From Linderina pennispora (lineage: Eukaryota; Kickxellomycota; Kickxellomycetes; Kickxellales; Kickxellaceae), in contig NW_024468254.1 in NCBI RefSeq assembly GCF_002104995.1, positions 248,001 to 312,000 of the forward strand: a stretch of 64,000 nt of DNA. The letters are read 5' to 3'. Positions within the stretch are counted from its first letter, which is position 1. Each line of letters starts with the position of its first letter. The position numbers and the translations under genes were made by a program. The notes under the pieces are model-generated. The model did no database searches. It saw only the letters and a list, made by a program, of their open reading frames with translations, and was not told the origin of the DNA. Below are positions 10,101 to 19,832 of this stretch, one piece after another.

Positions 10101-10566
10101 GCTGGCAGTGCCCTGGAAGCTGGCCACCGCCGCTGTGGCCGAGTTCGGCAAGCCCGGCGCTGCCATCAACACGTTCCGCCAGGCCCACGTGTTTGAGCTC
10201 GCTGCGCTGACGGCCCAGAGCGCCCAGCGGCTGGCCGAGGAGGCGGGCCAGAAGACAGCTGTGCCGCTGGCCACCGAGCTGGTGGGAGCAATGCAGAGTG
10301 CGCTTGCGGCGGTGCTGGCATCGGTGGCTATGCCTACTGAGGATGCGAAGACTGTGGAGGCGGGGCGGTTTGCCGAGATCGTCAAGCACTCGGTTGGCAC
10401 CCTGCGTCATGTGGCCAAGTGCGAGGCGTTCCGGAAGCCGGCCCGCACGGCATTCGAGACCGCCGAGTGGACCGCGCTGATCGACAGCGTCAGGGACTCG
10501 GCGGCAGCGCAAAAGTACAAGACTGCGGCGGAGAAGCTCCGGACCGAAAAGTGGCTGCCCAAGTAA
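7102..10566 (+). CDS. POL5: Pol5/MYBBP1A-type nucleolar protein (DNA polymerase phi family)
   Basis: The 1154-residue intronless protein belongs to the Pol5/MYBBP1A family. These are nucleolar HEAT-repeat-like proteins needed for rRNA synthesis and early ribosome assembly; despite the name they are not true polymerases. Diagnostic is the N-terminus: FYWDLASLDESKRVAAA, then YAIKRLIKGLASPRDGARQGF and LALTELLARVP. Residues about 755-810 form the expected acidic block (EEDEEPEEDEDED) with a second acidic stretch (SEGEEFDDEQM). A helical solenoid runs over the rest, with a Lys-rich patch (KKKTLPKRKTRAAAK). The start at 7102 is chosen because family similarity begins there; the frame stays open to 6991 but is non-coding in character. 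Confidence 0.88.
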   Translation: MSTTLNFYWDLASLDESKRVAAAAQLITSLCEFQAAMPASTEVAATEEDLGRICASDVAYAIKRLIKGLASPRDGARQGFSLALTELLARVPCISSKVVLDLLWKHCAATSSMKGQEQRDMRFGRVFGIMALVQSGALARPASTTAADIKRIVVELTQIGAKKTYCREICYVTMASLVPVLAAHEDRDSLIAQLVGIALNKGMVETPDELLLALRLRRAFPEFDWHTAFPKWHGAHLLCRENMGKLASILSESSSDNPALFSSWHPQLHTVWDEILDLYFGQARGAERTHVAGFAQLWDAVVDGRLFAPGGSQFKRYWGFLLLDRVLPHMSQAMIPTLMTPNLVRCMSENVSVKKNTPLAKVGARTAEKLVRAAEADSKVGFAMLTHLLSHKNSTGSNSGSTLSAMVTNRIVAKLDASAITDYVTYLQKLYINPEAPGKDGEEAEELNTRTAEKQRQWAIMQMVRVVRIAKADNTDEVVRNVLNFLAVHASLEVFDASKTIPECPEAPVPRISANNRAQCATDLLQFVGDLNRQTGEESGDSRRLGVGCARDGTVWATAALTRIVAAAKQYVTRPFIANFDEVLPEVEATLKDLKAISAKTAQQAKSNMDNALRFRALELLIANICLLAVLTNSANDASEYMDALGELRECYEKLVPALDGAKKKTLPKRKTRAAAKAEEEGEPMPVEVLTDILISLMTKESAAVRKLCVQVFAPFTGMLTEDALESILGVIRAREGMGGEDGGNIETEMEIADDLAMGAGEEDEEPEEDEDEDAIAPEQIEAVDEELRRKIEEALGDGVVRDDAASGSEGEEFDDEQMTVFDDKLAEIFAIKKQEKADARNLKISFANFKLRVLDLADVFMARQPQHAFVMTLLLELVRQAKSITRDSRNRPIYERIMAMLDRRGAGEFPQEFPMETAASVLEIAHKWAMRAGDLAQLRTLGALSAFVSRAVIDTHGKPGEKLVSECYAAAQRDFFGRKASQLQTPFFQPLAAKLHAAQLAVPWKLATAAVAEFGKPGAAINTFRQAHVFELAALTAQSAQRLAEEAGQKTAVPLATELVGAMQSALAAVLASVAMPTEDAKTVEAGRFAEIVKHSVGTLRHVAKCEAFRKPARTAFETAEWTALIDSVRDSAAAQKYKTAAEKLRTEKWLPK

Positions 10567-10693
10567 AAGGATCAGATTCCCGGATCACTGTTCCCCTCCA
10601 GTTGTTTACTTTTCTGCTTTACATTTTTCTTTTTCAATTCACCAAACGTCAACCAACCCTTGTTTTTCTCTTTTACGTACAGGCAGCAGCGAC

Positions 10694-12007
10694 ATGGAGT
10701 TTTCTGAGCTGTACAAGCAGAGCAGTTCGCTCGTGTCGTTTTCGCCCGACGGACAGTACGTGGCCATGGCCGTGGAGCACCGGCTGATAGTACGCGACTC
10801 GGAGAGCCCGAAGCGGATCCAGCGCGTATACGCATGCGAATACTCGGCCATCCAGGACGTGGCGTGGTCGAGCGACTCGCAGTATATTCTGACCGCATCC
10901 TATGCGCAGAACCGCGTCGATGTGTGGTCGCTAGAGGACGAGCAGTGGCGCTGCAGCATCATCGATGAGGCAGCACAGGTGACGCGCGCGCAGTGGTCCC
11001 CGGATGCGCGGCACATTCTGACGCTGAGCGAGCTGGAGCTGCGGCTGTCGATCTGGGCACTGGACGGCAGCGCGCGGCGGTACATCCAGCACCCAAAATC
11101 AGGGTGGGCGAGCCTGGCATTCCACCCCGAGGGCACGTACATGGCGCTGGTGCAGCGTCACGACTACCGCGACTACATTGGCATATATGGTGTGGGGACG
11201 TGGGAGATGGCGCGTGAGATCCCGCTGGAGGACATGGTGGACTGTGTGGGCGTCACATGGTCGCCCGACGGCCTCCACCTGTGTGCCTGGGACATGCCCG
11301 CGACCTTCTCGGTCGTGGTACTGAATGCAATCGGCATCATGAAGCGTGCATTGGCGGATTCTGGGCTGGGCGTGGGTCGCGCAGTGTGGGCGCCGGCGGG
11401 CGAGCTCCTGGCGGTGTGCGGGCTGGACCGCAAGATCCGGATGCTGAACGACCTGACGTGGCGGAGCATCGCCACGCTGGAGCACCGCCGCATTCCGCCA
11501 TCATCAGCCGACGTGTTCCTAGAAGTCGACGTCGATGTGCCATTGGCGCAGCAGGCCAAGGCGCTGGGCAGCCCGGCGGCGCGGCGGCGCACGCGGTTCG
11601 ATCTGGTGCAGGGTAAGGTGCAGAAATATGTGCCAGCAGATATCCACCGGGTGGGAAGCCGGCAAGGCGTCTCGGCGGCATTCAGCGCCGACGGAGTGTT
11701 TCTGGCGACGCGCGACGAGACCATGCCGAACTGCGTGTGGGTGTGGCGGACCGACCGCATGCGGTGTGTGGCGGTGGTGCAGATGCAGCTGGCGGTGCGT
11801 GAGTTCCGGTGGAGCCCGGTGGAGTCGGTACTGGCAGTGGTCACGGGATCGTCCAGTGTCTACCTGTGGAAGGACGCCAAGGGATGTATGGTGTGCGAGG
11901 TGCCGGCTGCCAATGCCCTGGCGTTGGGCATCCGGTGGAATCCTAATGGCGATAGCTTGGCGGTATTATCCCGGGGACTGTTTTGCTTGGCGCAGCTGCC
12001 AGCCTAA
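10694..12007 (+). CDS. WDR8: WD-repeat protein WRAP73/Wdr8
   Basis: The 437-residue beta-propeller protein matches WRAP73 (WDR8), a protein of centrosomes and spindle pole bodies that helps anchor minus-end microtubule factors. The family-specific N-terminus is clear: MEFSELYKQSSSLVSFSPDG, then EHRLIVRDSE, QDVAWSSDS, WSLEDEQWRC and WSPDARHILT. Mid-protein YMALVQRHDYRDYIGIY and VTWSPDGLHLCAWD, then KIRMLNDLTWRSIATLEH, also fit. Repeats continue to the C-terminus (VREFRWSP...SVYLWKDAKG). It lies 127 bases after POL5 on the same strand, with a C/T-rich leader. Confidence 0.85.
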   Translation: MEFSELYKQSSSLVSFSPDGQYVAMAVEHRLIVRDSESPKRIQRVYACEYSAIQDVAWSSDSQYILTASYAQNRVDVWSLEDEQWRCSIIDEAAQVTRAQWSPDARHILTLSELELRLSIWALDGSARRYIQHPKSGWASLAFHPEGTYMALVQRHDYRDYIGIYGVGTWEMAREIPLEDMVDCVGVTWSPDGLHLCAWDMPATFSVVVLNAIGIMKRALADSGLGVGRAVWAPAGELLAVCGLDRKIRMLNDLTWRSIATLEHRRIPPSSADVFLEVDVDVPLAQQAKALGSPAARRRTRFDLVQGKVQKYVPADIHRVGSRQGVSAAFSADGVFLATRDETMPNCVWVWRTDRMRCVAVVQMQLAVREFRWSPVESVLAVVTGSSSVYLWKDAKGCMVCEVPAANALALGIRWNPNGDSLAVLSRGLFCLAQLPA

Positions 12008-12171
12008 AAGGGAGCTGAGGGGGAAATTCACTTTGTTTTTTTCGGTCTTCGCGCTTTAGAAATAGTGCGATTTTCTCTCTCTTTTCCTCTTGCTTGGGCT
12101 GCATTTTGGTTCTCAGCCGATACTTCCCCACTTGTTCTTTATATCTTGTTTTTTCTTCGCAAATTCACATT

Positions 12172-12477
12172 ATGGACGAGCCCTTGTTTGGCGGGACCAG
12201 CCGGCGCGACCTGGTGATCGAGCGGTTCGGCAGTGTGTACACTGTCGCGGTTGCGGTGCTGATGCTGACGCTGTCGCTGGTGCGGGGCGTGCAGACCGGC
12301 GTAGCCCTACATGCGCTACTGGGCGTATGCGTGGTTCTGTTCGCCGCTGTGCAGATGCAGCTTATCAAATGGTACCGCCTGGGCGACCTGGAGCCCAAGT
12401 TCCGGTTCATCATATTCGCCATGGCAGCCGCCCTGACATTGCTGAGCATCGTGGCCAGCCTGTATTTCTTGTCGTGA
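12172..12477 (+). CDS. TMEM243-family small membrane protein
   Basis: This is a 101-residue protein with four hydrophobic segments. PLFGGTSRRD near the N-terminus and WYRLGDLEPKFR before the last membrane segment match the TMEM243 (MM-TRAG) family, whose function is unknown. The Trp-Tyr-Arg-x-Gly-Asp-Leu-Glu-Pro-Lys-Phe-Arg block is strongly diagnostic. The ATG at 12172 is the first that yields the family N-terminus. It follows WDR8 by about 164 bases and is convergent with AIP1 (gap 65 bases). Confidence 0.75.
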   Translation: MDEPLFGGTSRRDLVIERFGSVYTVAVAVLMLTLSLVRGVQTGVALHALLGVCVVLFAAVQMQLIKWYRLGDLEPKFRFIIFAMAAALTLLSIVASLYFLS

Positions 12478-12542
12478 TATAGAAGACACCAGTGCTTTTT
12501 TGTTTATTTTGCAGAAAGTGAAATGAAATAATACTCCTCCAT

Positions 12543-14393
12543 TTAATACGTCAGATCAAAGACCTTGACGCTGCCGTCGGCGCCAGTGCTAGCGATCGAG
12601 TCGTTCGAGAGGAACGCGACGGCGGCTACGCCGCCCAGGTGGACGTTGCGGATGTGGATCTTCTTCATGGGCGCGGCGACATTCCAGACGATCACGTGTC
12701 CGTCCAAGCTGCCCGACACGGCGTGCGCGCCATCGGGAGCCCAGGCGATCGAGTAGATGCGCGCGGTGTGGAATGCCCAGCGCGACGTCACGAGATCGCC
12801 CGATGCCGCATTGACCAGCATGATCTTACCGCCGGCATCGCCGATCGCCAGCAGGTCGCCGGTGGGCGAGAATCGCAGCGCCGTGATCTCGCGGCTGTTG
12901 CGCGTCACCACTGCACCCGTGAATACCAACGCCGAGCCGTCGAGCTTGTAGGTGCGCACCGAGCCGTCCTGGAAGCCCACAGCGACCAGTCCGTTCGAGG
13001 GTGTGATGGCAGCGGCCCTGGGCAGCGATGGCGTCTCGGCCACAGCGACCTTGGCAGCGTGTCCATTGCGTGCCACAACCAGATCGTCGTTCTCGAGCAC
13101 TGCGACGATCGCGTCGCCGCTGCTGGAGATTGCCAATGAGCGGGGTGCTGCCCCCAGTCCGATCGAGGAGCCGCCCGCGAGCTGCGCATTGCTGACGAAC
13201 TGTACCGAGTCGTTGAGGAACCCGACTGCCACGCGCGAATCGGCCGCAGCTGCCATGGCCCTGATCTGCCCGTTGGCCATCGTACCAGAGACGTTGGCTG
13301 CAATTCCCGGCGCGTCAGAGCCAAAGTCCCAGGCACAAACCTTGCCGTCATAGCTGCCCGTGTACAGTACATGCGACGGTGTCAGCGCTGCGCCTGTGAT
13401 GGCCTTCTGGTGGCCGGTGACCACGTGCACAGGCTCAGGCGACTCGAGACTCAGCACGTTGATGTCGCCTGACAGCGACAGCGAAATGATGTGCGAGCCT
13501 GCCCACACATTACCGACCTGCTGGTGGTCGGGCGCTGTCGAGCCCTTGCCAACCGCGACGGTATGCACGAGCTTGTCGGCCTCGATATCCCAGAACTTGC
13601 ACGTGCGGTCACCCGACGACGTCACAAGGAACTTACCGTCGGGGCTCCATGATACTGCATAGATCGACCCCGTATGCGCGTCCTGGCAGTCCGCAGCCAC
13701 CTGCCGCACCAGGTCGCCGGTCTTGCCATCGTACAGGAAGATCTTCTTGTCCGAGCCCACGCTGGCAAAATACGCGTCGCCGGGCGCATACCGCACGTCA
13801 TTGACGAACCCCGTGTGGTCCTTCAGCGTCTTGTCAAACTTGAACGGCGGGCCGTGGAAGAACACACACGTACCGTCATCCGAACAGGTGACTGCACGCA
13901 TCGGCCGGCTCTGCCGCATGCTGCACGCATTGATCGGCTTGCTGTGCCCGTCAATCGAGCCCAGCGAGTTACCCGAATCGAACGAGAACACGTGTCCGAA
14001 TCGCTCCTTGCCATCGCCTACCGCCAACACGCGCTGGCTGTCGCCGTCCCACCCAATGTCGCTGATGCGCCCCGAGATCGGCCGGAACTCGCTCTTCAAC
14101 ATATGCTCGGCATTCACCGAGTCCCAGATCCGCACGTTGCCGGACACATCGCCTGATGCCACGTAGTAGCCCGACGGGGAGAACCGCGCCACCGTTGTCG
14201 CCGCTAGGTGCTCCGTGTACTCGCTTGCCTGCGACGGATCCGCGAGCGACCGGATAACGATAGTCTTGCCGCTGGCGTACACGAACCGCTCGCCGGCGGG
14301 GTCCGCTGTCAGCCGCACGGCCTGTCCGCGCGCCGTGGTCGGGTTCGGTGCAAAATATTCTTCTAGGACAAGAAGTTTCTGTGGTTTAGACAC
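12543..14393 (-). CDS. AIP1: actin-interacting protein 1 (Aip1/WDR1)
   Basis: The 616-residue protein forms two tandem seven-bladed WD40 propellers. Aip1 works with cofilin to disassemble actin filaments in the cytosol and cortical patches. Supporting motifs are EEYFAPNPTTARGQAVRL (conserved N-terminus), ARFSPSGYYVASGDVSGNVRIWD, ISDIGWDGDSQRVLAVGDG, GHVFSFDSG, HTGFVNDVRYAPGDAYFASV and VSWSPDGKFLVTSSGDRTCKFWD. The C-terminal propeller ends in ARIYSIAWAPDGAHAVSGSL and VWNVAAPMKKI. No intron is needed. The 5' end is divergent from AFG1, across about 1.1 kb. Confidence 0.9.
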   Translation of the reverse strand: MSKPQKLLVLEEYFAPNPTTARGQAVRLTADPAGERFVYASGKTIVIRSLADPSQASEYTEHLAATTVARFSPSGYYVASGDVSGNVRIWDSVNAEHMLKSEFRPISGRISDIGWDGDSQRVLAVGDGKERFGHVFSFDSGNSLGSIDGHSKPINACSMRQSRPMRAVTCSDDGTCVFFHGPPFKFDKTLKDHTGFVNDVRYAPGDAYFASVGSDKKIFLYDGKTGDLVRQVAADCQDAHTGSIYAVSWSPDGKFLVTSSGDRTCKFWDIEADKLVHTVAVGKGSTAPDHQQVGNVWAGSHIISLSLSGDINVLSLESPEPVHVVTGHQKAITGAALTPSHVLYTGSYDGKVCAWDFGSDAPGIAANVSGTMANGQIRAMAAAADSRVAVGFLNDSVQFVSNAQLAGGSSIGLGAAPRSLAISSSGDAIVAVLENDDLVVARNGHAAKVAVAETPSLPRAAAITPSNGLVAVGFQDGSVRTYKLDGSALVFTGAVVTRNSREITALRFSPTGDLLAIGDAGGKIMLVNAASGDLVTSRWAFHTARIYSIAWAPDGAHAVSGSLDGHVIVWNVAAPMKKIHIRNVHLGGVAAVAFLSNDSIASTGADGSVKVFDLTY

Positions 14394-15478
14394 TGCTGCT
14401 CCACCCCCTTACGCACAGTCTATGCAGGCTGTTGGACGCTTACTCTGAACAAAGGACATGTTTTCTCCTTGGGGGAAAAAAGTAATGAGCTGGTGGAAAT
14501 TGAGATGAGATGAAGAGAGCCGAGGTCAGTGACGACACCAAGAGAACAACAGCATGTGCACTGGCGCCAAGCTTCAGGGCTATTTTTATACTGAGTGTGC
14601 CTCCTTGCCAAGCTGCATGCTGCTGCCTTCCCTAGCATGTACCCACAGACGCAGCCACCCCAAATCCGCTGGCGCTGATGAGGACTGATAATTAGATTTC
14701 CGCGGATCTCGAAGCCTAGGGGCTCGGACCAGGACAAGCTTTGTTGATGCTTTTTGTTTTTCCGACCCGGACCCTTGCCTTATCGCCATCATGCATGTAT
14801 CCGGCCCGCCTACATTCGCATGGTATCTGCCACAGCAATGGAGGACATCCGCTATATGCACCCGGGCATAAGATGGCATGCCCGCTTCGCTACAAGCCGG
14901 TGGGAACCCGCTATCAAATGCGGCATCCCGCACCAAATTCCGGGTCGCAGGCATCTCCGCTTCCTAGCCTGATGAGTCCGCTCGCTAGAACTTTCATGCG
15001 TCGGACCCTCCTGAATACCGCCCCCATGCTGCCTTGCTATTTTTTCCCTTTCGATCGTGTGAAAATATTGCATTGCAACTGCCAGCAAATAAAGGCCATA
15101 TGCGGGCTGTGCGTACGCGCGAGGGGAAGAAAATTCTTGCTCCCCCGCATTGGAGAGCACGGGCCATACGAACAAGCGGTATCTCCGGGTGAAATGATTT
15201 TCTCACAGAACGGTGAGCAATATTCCAGCAGTCGCACTGACGTGTCATGTGCGAGATACACAGCAGCTATTAAGCGAGCACCTTATCAGCCTCCCCACTG
15301 CTGGCCACAGGAGGGGGTGCAAACACCCGAGCCACCCCCCAAAACAGAAACACGCTGTTTAATGCCAAAGATATTTAAAGGCCTTCGCTGGACACCTTTG
15401 AATTCTCTCCTGCTCCTTTTTTGGGTTTTGCGCTTTTTACTTTCCTTTTCCCTCTCATATTTCAGTTTTATACACAGT
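14394..15478. other. divergent intergenic region between AIP1 and AFG1
   Basis: This is about 1.1 kb with no supported gene. The AFG1 frame happens to stay open upstream to 14741, but the translation is low-information and includes the C/T-rich leader; it is not a credible N-terminal extension of a mitochondrial ATPase. Confidence 0.55.
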
Positions 15479-17558
15479 ATGTACCGCTCAGCCGCGCTCA
15501 GGCCGCTCACCTATAGACTGACGTCCAGGCATCTGCTGTGCCTGGACACTGCGCCCAGACGACTCGCATTGCCTGCGCACAGGCCGCTGCTCACGGCAAG
15601 AAAATTACATTCGTCTGTAAACCGCTCAGCAGCGCCCGCTGTTGCTGCCGTCAAAGGTAGGTGTTTGCTGGCATCTTTTCTACGTGACCTGCTCTCAAGC
15701 CCACGAGCCGATCGGCACGTATCGGAGAGTTTCGTGTTTTTTTCTTATTCTCCTATCTTTTTTCTCTCGCTGTGCATCCGCTCTGGAAAGCGGTCATTGC
15801 AGCCTCTTCCTTTGTGCGCATGGGAACAGATGGCTGTGGCTGCACTGACGCAGAATTTTGGGGAGGGGTAGGCACGGCTGAACTTTTTCTATTGAGAACC
15901 TGCTTTGCTGATACAACAGCTTGTTTCAGTAGAGCACGATAATGCAGACAACACACACGGGCCTGTAAGCGAGTATAGGCACATGGTCGAGGTCGGCCAG
16001 TTCATTGACGACAGTTTCCAGCGATCGATAGTCTCCAGGCTCGAGCGCCTTTATCAGGAGCTTCTGGGCTACTCTCCAGCGCCAGTGGGCGAGCAAAAGC
16101 CGGCTGCGGGGTATTTCTGGAAGGTAAGCATGCGGGCCATGTAAAAAGGAGGAGACCTTGGCAAGTATTGTTCCTGAAACGCACATCTGCTCTCGTGCGT
16201 GCTTCCGGACATCGCCGAACGACACCCCAAAGTTCGCGACATGCAAACACATGACTAATATTTTCCACACATAGCTTTTCCAAAGGGGCAGCACAAATAC
16301 CGGAATGCCGCAAGGCACGCCCAGGGGGCTGTACATATATGGCGATGTCGGGACAGGCAAGACGACCACGATGGACTTGTTTTATGACACGGTTCCGACA
16401 GAAAAGAAGCGGCGGATCCACTTCCATGCATTCATGCTTGACGTGCATGCGCGCATCAACACATTCAAGCGCACACACAAGTCCACAGACGACCCAGTTC
16501 CAACAATAGCCCGCGAGTTGGCCTCCGACGCCTACGTGCTGTGTTTCGACGAGTTCCAGGTCACCGACATTGCCGACGCGATGGTCCTGCGGCGCCTGGT
16601 CACGGAGCTGTTCCACAACGGCGTGGTAATTGTAACCACGTCGAACCGGCATCCAGACGAGCTGTACAAAAACGGAATCCAGCGCGAGAGCTTCCTGCCG
16701 TGCATTGAGCTGCTGAAGCAGCGCTGCGAGGTGGTCTCGCTCGACTCGGGCACGGACTACCGCAAGATTGCGCAGGAGTCCGGGTCTGTGTACTTTTCGC
16801 CGATCACTGCCGACACCAACAAGGTCATGCATGCCCTGTTTGGCCTGGCTTCGGAGAGTGCCCCGGTGGCAACGAACCAGCCGCTGCGCTTCCTCGGCCG
16901 CACGCTCAACGTCCCAGCCTCGGCCAACGGTGTCGCGCGGTTCACGTTTGCGCAGCTGTGCAAGGACGCGCACAGCGCTGCCGACTACATTGAGCTGGCG
17001 AAGCACTACAAGGCCGTGTTTCTGACCGACGTGCCCGTCATGCACATGTCGGACCGCAACGAGGCCCGCCGGTTCATCACTCTGATTGATGCCCTGTACG
17101 AGGCGCACTGCGTGCTGATCATGAGCTCCGAATCCGACATCTACACGCTCTTTACTGGCCACGCCGAAATGAGCGACTTCCAGAGCTCGCGCGCCGCCAC
17201 CCTGCCCACGCCCACCGACGCCATCCAGTCCGCCGACAAGTTCTCCGCCGTCTCCACCTATGCTGGCGAGGAAGAGGTGTTTGCCTTCCAGCGCGCCATC
17301 AGCCGGCTCGTCGAGATGTCCTCGCAGCGCTGGATCATAGCCGGCCAGAACAAGGCGCTGGCCGAGAACGCGCGGCGCCAGGAGCACCAGGAGTTGGCCG
17401 CCCGCGAGGACCGCGTCGCCGTGCGCACCCACAAGCGCATCAGCGAGAGCCTGCGCGAGCGCCAGAAGGCAGTGCTCGAGCGCTCGCACCAGGACGAGTT
17501 TGACGACGAGGAGGACCACGAGATTGGCCATCCGCCAGCCTCAACGTTTGCCCATTAA
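15479..17558 (+). CDS. AFG1: mitochondrial AAA-type ATPase AFG1/LACE1, three exons
   Basis: The gene model is exons 15479-15656, 15930-16123 and 16275-17558, giving 551 residues. Donors are G|GTAGGT and AAG|GTAAGC; acceptors are TTTCAG and CATAG; the phases agree. AFG1 is an inner-membrane-associated ATPase involved in quality control of mitochondrially encoded respiratory subunits. Exon 1 encodes an Arg/Ser-rich presequence. Exon 2 carries [15 protein letters not shown]. Exon 3 has Walker A GDVGTGKT at residues about 147-154, [16 protein letters not shown], and Walker [13 protein letters not shown] around 211-222, then a sensor-like [13 protein letters not shown]. The C-terminus is a charged helical extension ([20 protein letters not shown]) longer than usual. 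Confidence 0.88.
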
Positions 17559-17742
17559 TAGAATCATGTGATTATTGATAATAGATTTAGTCAGATGTAA
17601 TCTGGACCTGAGGCTGATCTGTGGGGCTCGCAATTTGTGGGTGGGGTGGGGTGGGGGAAGCCCAAAGCACGCGCCGCTCGGCGGAGACAGAGGCACAGCC
17701 TTTCTCAATTAAGCTCTGCTTTTTTAAAACACACTTGAAAAA

Positions 17743-18437
17743 ATGGTAAAGATCCATCGTGGATTCGGCGGGCCGCAATGGATGTATTCGGCGGGGCCGG
17801 GGATGATGGATGCGCGCCATGTGGGAGGCAACTCTGGCTTTTTGGTATAAACCAGACGACATGGCCGGACTATTTTTGGCCAAGGGACGAAATTCGGAGA
17901 CGAAGAGACAATTTGAATTTGGAATATGGCGGGAATTCGCATGAATTCCAGTCTGGTGAATCCTCGCGTCGTTGCCAAAGTCTGACAATTCGCAAGCGCA
18001 TCCCTCTCAGCCCCGGCCACGCGTTTATGAACAAGGCGCAGCAATCCCTAATTCGCTGCCTGAGCAGCAACCGCGCAATGGCAACAACCGAACGCACCAC
18101 TCAATTCCACACCTGTTTTTAATTTGTTTAGGCTGCTGCTGCTAAGTCGTCCGCGGGTTCGAAGAACAAGAAGAAGTGGTCCAAGGGTAAGGTCCAGGAC
18201 AAGGCCAACAACGCCGTGATCTTCGACGCTGCCACCCTCGCCAAGCTGGAGAAGGAGGTCCCCGCCTACAAGCTGATCACCCCGTCGGTTCTTGTCGACC
18301 GTCTGCGCATCAACGGCTCGCTTGCCCGCCGTGCTCTGCGCGAGCTCGAGACCCGCGGTTCCATCCGCCTGATCTCTGCTCACAACTCGCAGCTGATCTA
18401 CACCCGCGCTACCGCTGCTGTTGCCACTGAGGCCTAA
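17743..18437 (+). CDS. RPS25: 40S ribosomal protein eS25, spliced after the start codon
   Basis: The main exon, 18132-18437, encodes [20 protein letters not shown], then [20 protein letters not shown] and [16 protein letters not shown]. This is unmistakable eS25, a small-subunit protein with a lysine-rich tail and winged-helix fold. The exon opens after the acceptor TTTGTTTAG and has no ATG, so an upstream exon is required. The best candidate is ATG at 17743-17745 directly followed by GTAAAG, which keeps phase 0 and gives a 102-residue protein with a 386-base intron. An alternative first exon is ATGAATTCCAGTCTG|GTGAAT near 17941. Introns directly after the start codon are common in fungal ribosomal protein genes. 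The exon 1 position is less certain than the gene. Confidence 0.8.
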
Positions 18438-18525
18438 AGAGTTTGTTTTTAACCTTCTTGTCGAATATAAAAAGCAAATTTTTGAGCATTTGCAAGGCAT
18501 ACGACGTGGAAGCAGTGTGCATGTC

Positions 18526-18945
18526 ATGCCTGTGTGGCCTTGGTATGTTTTGACGTACATCATCTGTTTTGAAGGGATTGTAATACGGGCTCTGGTGGAA
18601 TGCGCCTCCACCAAGACGCTATATATCGCCTTGGGAAACAATGGACAAGAGTATAGGAACGGGCGGCACCTTCAGCGGAGCGACATCGAGAGAGTCTTTG
18701 GAGGGTCCGCGCAGCCGGTTTTATCGAGACTGTCAAATCTCCGGGTGGTGCACTACAAAGGCTACACTGGCTGGCAGGTCATCGAGCAAATACTTGTTGT
18801 CGCATCGCTGATACCATCGCTGGAGCGCATCTCGCTATACAGACACAGCTGCAGCCATTTGATAGAGCGCGTCCGCCGCGAGCTGGTCCCGCAGCTTCCG
18901 TGGCCTTGCCCACACTTGGACCAGCTAGGGATTTTTAGCAGGTGA
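18526..18945 (+). pseudogene. fragment of an unrecognised gene, possibly F-box/LRR-like
   Basis: A 139-codon frame reads LSRLSNLRVVHYKGYTGW and ASLIPSLERISLYRHS, the look of degenerate leucine-rich sequence. It ends at an in-frame stop just before GTGATAATATAG. Another open stretch in a shifted frame (18968-19087, ALSERCIAWHMLPALC) follows within 25 bases. This could be one gene interrupted by a short unrecognised intron or by a frameshift. No start with good context and no family name can be given. Confidence 0.3.
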
Positions 18946-19832
18946 TAATATAGAACTGGACACTGGTGTACTTGCGCTGTCAGAACGCTGCATAGCCTGG
19001 CATATGCTACCCGCCCTGTGTTCATCCAAGGGCTGTCTTGCGAGCCGGTACCTGGGTTGCGAGTGTCAAAGAGAGAGAAAAGATTAACACGCTCTATGAG
19101 CTAAAACAGATTCCAGGGAAAGGACTTTGAAATCAAATGCCAGTCGTCACAAACCAAATCAGAGTCGCTTGCGCAACGGCGAGTGTGAACAGGACACCGT
19201 GCCTAGTGCATAGCTCCTCTCTGCGAGTACCAAGTCTACGAAGAGACAGAAGCCTGTGTCCTTCCTGGCTCTGTCATTCACCTGGCTCCCTTTTCCTGGG
19301 CTTCTATATACTGCCCCTATGTAATTATGCCCTCTTTCTCCCTCCTGTTCCTCGACACAATGGAAGAAATAAGTAAAAACCACAGAATGTCAGAATATCA
19401 CGGCCCCCTGCGCTCGCAGGATGCAAGCATTATGACGTCTACTCCCATCCACTGTACCCAGTTGATATGCTTGGCTGCAGCAAGAGGTCACAACCGTTGT
19501 CAAGTTTTCGGACACAAACCTGCAAAGCATACCAGAAGCACTGGCATTTTGGCGCTGCTGCTGCTTCTTTCACTCCATCATCCCACCGCAGCCTACCTTC
19601 CCTGTGACATGTCCTGCGGCCGACATGCAACCTGACTATGTACTACAATGGCTGTAACTTTCCCCAAGATAGCTATAATAGCTGCACTTGGGAGTGGAGA
19701 ATATATGGCAATGAAATCCTGCCAACAGACAGTACCACATATCAAAAAGATATGCTAACTAGCGCCTACCCTCCACAATGGAGTTTCGTTCGTTCTCTAT
19801 TCTCGGCAGTTTATCTACTCTTCAGCTCACAA
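18946..19832. other. gene-poor stretch before the decayed F-box-like gene
   Basis: Apart from the shifted-frame continuation at 18968-19087, I find no supported gene. Short frames at 19137-19376 and 19327-19635 have no recognisable content. Confidence 0.45.

Noticed and set aside
14741-15478. Upstream in-frame extension of AFG1 exon 1
   Set aside because: It would place 246 low-information residues before a good mitochondrial presequence and runs through the C/T-rich leader.
16002-17531. 509-codon minus-strand frame opposite AFG1
   Set aside because: It crosses the AFG1 intron at 16124-16274 and both exons, and has Ala/Leu/Arg/His-rich shadow composition.
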